From contig NZ_AQHJ01000017.1 of NCBI RefSeq assembly GCF_014925405.1, positions 1 to 18,469 of the forward strand: 18,469 nucleotides of DNA. Direction: 5' to 3'. The stretch is from Pseudoalteromonas ulvae UL12 (GTDB taxonomy: Bacteria; Pseudomonadota; Gammaproteobacteria; Enterobacterales; Alteromonadaceae). Positions 16,501-18,469 of this stretch are shown here, piece by piece (position 1 is the first letter of the stretch; the number at the start of each line of letters is the position of its first letter). Position numbers and translations under genes: made by a program. Under the pieces are notes generated by a model. The model searched no databases and was not told the origin of the DNA. It worked only from the letters and a program-made list of their open reading frames with translations.

Positions 16501-18469
16501 CTTGCTCTAGCGCTTCAATAAATGACAACATTTGTTGTTTGCTATCAAACGAGTAGTGCATTGGTGTCACATATAAGTCGCTACCTTTCGACATCATATG
16601 ATGAAACAAAATACCTTCTTGAAGAGGCGCCAAAGGGTAGATCCCTTCAACATTCGCCTGTCCACCTGGCACTTTGCTATAAATAATCTCACGTTCCTTT
16701 TGCGATAACGTTACACGAGATTGCAGCACCTTTTGAAAATCAACGGTGTCATTATTGTGGTTAGCTTCGCGCAGATGCTTAGCCATTTCAGAAAGTATTG
16801 GTTGAGCAAAAAACGTTCTGACATCGAGTTCGTATCCAGCAGTTTTCAACCTCGACAACACCTGCATACTCATCAATGAATGCCCGCCTAATTCAAAAAA
16901 GTGCGCATCAGCACTAATTTTGTCTCGCCGGAAAACCTCAGCCCAGATATTCACCAACAAGGCTTCTTCTTGCGTCTCTGCATCACGGAATGAGTCTACA
17001 GATGCCGACGTGTATTCAGGCTTACGCAGTGCCTTTCTATCTACTTTTTTATTCGGTGTCAGTGGCAATTCAGGTAGCTCAACAAATGCGCTTGGCACCA
17101 TATAGTCGGGTAAATTTGCTACGAGAGACTTTTTAACTAAGCTTATGTCGCCAGTCTCCTGGTCCAAACATATGTAAGCGACCAAGGTTTTATTCCCAGG
17201 AATATCTTCTCTCGCAATAACAACACAGTCTCTAACGTTTGGTAGTGTCCGGATAGTCGTTTCGATTTCACCTAGCTCAATTCTAAATCCACGAATTTTC
17301 ACTTGATGATCATCTCTACCGTAGTATTGAATAGCACCATCCAAAGAATACCGACCTAAGTCGCCAGTACGATAGATTCGGTCAAATTCAGTATTTAGCG
17401 GATTTAAGGGGAATCGTTCGTCCGTTAGTTCAGGCTGATTTAAATATCCACGCGCAATGCCGTGACCTGCAACACAAATTTCTCCCACTGCACCAAATGG
17501 TACAGGACGTAGTTCATTATCAAGGAGGTAAACGGCAGTATTTTGTATTGGCTGGCCTATGCTCAGCGTATTATCACGTAGTTCATGAGTAATAGACGTA
17601 TTCACTGTGTATTCAGTTGGACCATACGCATTTACAAGGCGAGGCGAATGTCCAGCACGCTTAAACCATGCGTCCACTTTGTCTGGATTGAGTTGTTCAC
17701 CACCTACGCTGATTTGTCGTAGCGATGCTGGAATCGGGCGAGCTTGGTCACTAACAACTTCGTGCCAAAATGCAGTAGGTAAATTCACCGCCGTGACACC
17801 AAATTGCTCGCATTTGTGCCAAAATGTTGCTACATCTGAAATCCAACTTTCATCTCGTAAGATGAGAGCACTTCCGTTGCCTAAAGCTCCAAAGACTTCT
17901 TCTACAGACATATCAAACGTTAAAGAAGCGAACTGAAGCACTCGATCATGTTGGCCGTATAGATATTCATCCGCCAATGCCTCAATCAGGTTCACCAATG
18001 ATTGGTGTTCAATCATTACGCCTTTTGGTTTCCCCGTAGATCCAGAAGTGTAGATGATGTATGCGAGGTTACGTTCGCAGAGGTTGTCCACCTTCACGTT
18101 ACCCTGCTCATCTAGCGATGTGCCACAATCATTAATATTTAAGGAATGTGCACCACTTGGGGCATTTTTCTGTGAATCTTGATTAACTATGATTAAATGG
18201 GGCTTAGCATCTTCGACAATATATTCAAGTCGATCAGCAGGGTGCTCAGGGTCAAGTGGTAAGTACGCCGCACCTGATTTTAGTGTCGCGTAAATAGCAA
18301 CTATTGCATCAATACTACGGCTAATAAAAACACCTACGACAGACTCAACACAAACCCCTTTTTCAATCAACCCTAAAGCCAGTTGATTGGCACGGGCATT
18401 CAGTTGTACATAGGTCAACACTTCATCACCACACACCAACGCTATTGCATCCGGTGTTTGACTCGCGAA
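13460..18469 (-). CDS. NRPS, A-T-(dual E/C)-A-T, 5' end beyond window
   Basis: This large synthetase activates two amino acids and joins them on carrier-protein thioesters. The frame is open to the right edge, so 1669 C-terminal residues are visible and the first visible residues are already an A domain; a TTG at 18439 is not a real start. Counting from the first visible residue, domains are: A (1-480; YTSGSTG 140-146, NAYGPTE 280-286, catalytic Lys475); T (LGGHSL, phosphopantetheine Ser531); a condensation domain (605-1040) of dual epimerisation/condensation type, with HHMMSKGSD at 623-631 and HHLISDH at 742-748; A (1058-1555; YTSGSTG 1212-1218, NHYGPAE 1355-1361, Lys1553); T (LGGHSL, Ser1609). 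By hand alignment to GrsA-PheA the specificity residues are DMENSGAVNK (basic or hydroxyornithine-like) and DLENISHVVK (proline-type scaffold with unusual Glu/Asn). The chain ends in an acidic tail, VEEYDEVEW, a probable docking motif for the next protein. The N-terminal modules and any starter domain are outside the window. Confidence 0.95.
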   Translation of the reverse strand, partial: FASQTPDAIALVCGDEVLTYVQLNARANQLALGLIEKGVCVESVVGVFISRSIDAIVAIYATLKSGAAYLPLDPEHPADRLEYIVEDAKPHLIIVNQDSQKNAPSGAHSLNINDCGTSLDEQGNVKVDNLCERNLAYIIYTSGSTGKPKGVMIEHQSLVNLIEALADEYLYGQHDRVLQFASLTFDMSVEEVFGALGNGSALILRDESWISDVATFWHKCEQFGVTAVNLPTAFWHEVVSDQARPIPASLRQISVGGEQLNPDKVDAWFKRAGHSPRLVNAYGPTEYTVNTSITHELRDNTLSIGQPIQNTAVYLLDNELRPVPFGAVGEICVAGHGIARGYLNQPELTDERFPLNPLNTEFDRIYRTGDLGRYSLDGAIQYYGRDDHQVKIRGFRIELGEIETTIRTLPNVRDCVVIAREDIPGNKTLVAYICLDQETGDISLVKKSLVANLPDYMVPSAFVELPELPLTPNKKVDRKALRKPEYTSASVDSFRDAETQEEALLVNIWAEVFRRDKISADAHFFELGGHSLMSMQVLSRLKTAGYELDVRTFFAQPILSEMAKHLREANHNNDTVDFQKVLQSRVTLSQKEREIIYSKVPGGQANVEGIYPLAPLQEGILFHHMMSKGSDLYVTPMHYSFDSKQQMLSFIEALEQVVQRHQALRTAVMWKELAMPVQVLCQSIPLSVAYEEYASEKELTANATHYLSAEHQWMDLEHAPLVKATCMACEKDGSWSVIIQEHHLISDHISLEIIQEELLAFLEGNEATLPAPAGYESFLHNAIVNTDTHAARQFFTAQMQGFEEITTPFAIDFDSNEISTFEELQLDLDSHLSKAIRQAAVELSVSPAILFHVAWALTLAKVSNSKDVLFGSVLSGRLQGVQEIERVVGLFINTLPLRVDLNQMSVISAVEIVQKQLAELLTFEQIPTAVAEQCADISGGVSLFHSILNYRHSEVDSEDSDVNKRWKASGANLKTVKERTNYPITFSIDDLGQGFSISAQVDQRVNAKTITHYMLNACRTLVDALKENKGQPLLALNIVGSEKEVSALYGDVVSSSSGPVIAELFEQQAKSNASAIAVRFHNEEITYAQLNEQANRLARLLQAKGASANTPIVTLLDRSVELVVSIVAILKSGAGYVPIDTALPNARINMILSDLPDDTIIVTTEAWCGELSLVSRPVVEIDSSDLAATMATLADTNLAMNYSLDDLGYILYTSGSTGKPKAIEMPQRVLANLLVGMERAEPSLHGDSRWLQFSSIGFDLSFEDIFKPLTSGGSVQLIDKHTQLNTALLARVIDEQQIEVLNLPYAALQSLSELCTKQIIHFPALKVVISSAERLRITDSIRTFFAAHTQCQLVNHYGPAETHVVTSLTLDNEPSSWPALPSIGQPIQNVQLYVLDEFEQPVPKGAQGELYIAGECLSNGYYQSEDLTSERFIKCDWVENGRMYKTGDIVQINNDSGELVYFGRDDHQVKIRGFRIELGDIETQLSKITGITSCVAVAHCNDSPEPQLVVYFTSEISQELKLLKQQLSSVLPDYMVPNAFVHVEAMPINANGKVDRKQLPAPSEKDFIRAEYCAPQSDLEKQVCEIWQQILNMEQVGLEDNFFDLGGHSLLAMKLISRVEQEYRIALPIAVIFEQPELRALCHWIEKETVIQRNKHIEDVVEEYDEVEW

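Noticed and set aside
1219..17914. Repeated DNA similarity between A-domain cores as mobile or CRISPR-like repeats
   Set aside because: The similarity follows conserved protein motifs (TSGSTG, YGPTE, GKVDR) spaced by module length; no inverted ends, target duplications or short regular spacers are present.
17607..17936. 109-codon plus-strand open frame
   Set aside because: Antisense to the A-domain core of the first synthetase, with no domain resemblance; treated as a chance frame, as are the other short frames inside the NRPS genes.
18437..18439. TTG at 18439 as start of the rightmost gene
   Set aside because: The same frame continues upstream to the window edge and encodes FASQTPDAIA, the usual beginning of an A domain, so the gene is truncated by the window.

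Overview
The window is the interior of a non-ribosomal peptide synthetase (NRPS) gene cluster. Four NRPS genes lie head to tail on the minus strand, so transcription runs from high to low coordinates. Both ends of the cluster lie outside the window. The DNA is AT-rich (by eye a little over 40% GC), coding is essentially gapless, and the domain sequences look proteobacterial. A gammaproteobacterium, perhaps marine, is the most likely host, but nothing here fixes a genus.

Layout in order of transcription: (1) 18469-13460, a 5'-truncated synthetase, A-T-(dual E/C)-A-T; (2) 13457-10062, a one-module synthetase, C-A-T; (3) 10065-298, a three-module synthetase, C-A-T-C-A-T-C-A-T; (4) 298-1, the first 99 codons of a further synthetase beginning a C domain. 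The junctions are very tight: a 2-base gap, a 4-base ATGA overlap and a 1-base TAATG overlap. This indicates one operon with coupled translation. There are no intergenic stretches, RNA genes, mobile elements, CRISPRs, promoters or terminators in view.

The proteins appear to be ordered by terminal docking elements. Proteins 2, 3 and 4 each begin with a TubC-type (beta-hairpin) docking domain of about 50 residues. Proteins 1, 2 and 3 each end in a short, strongly acidic tail. The visible assembly line therefore carries six adenylation (A) domains in a likely collinear order.

Hand alignment to the ten-residue specificity positions of GrsA-PheA gives, in order: DMENSGAVNK, DLENISHVVK, DSPFIAEVWK, DIESIGTVVK, DIGDLGIIDK, DIESIGTVVK. 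Three (first, fourth, sixth) belong to one related A-domain group with Glu at position 239 and resemble Lys/Arg/(hydroxy)Orn codes. The fifth resembles ornithine codes. The second sits on a proline-type scaffold but carries Glu/Asn at 239/278. The third matches no code I can recall. The predicted product is therefore an unusually cationic peptide, or alternatively a hydroxamate siderophore if the Orn-type residues are N-hydroxylated. A dual epimerisation/condensation domain should make the first visible residue D-configured. No starter module, thioesterase, E domain, tailoring enzyme, transporter or MbtH-like protein is in the window, so acylation, total length, cyclisation and bioactivity cannot be read here.
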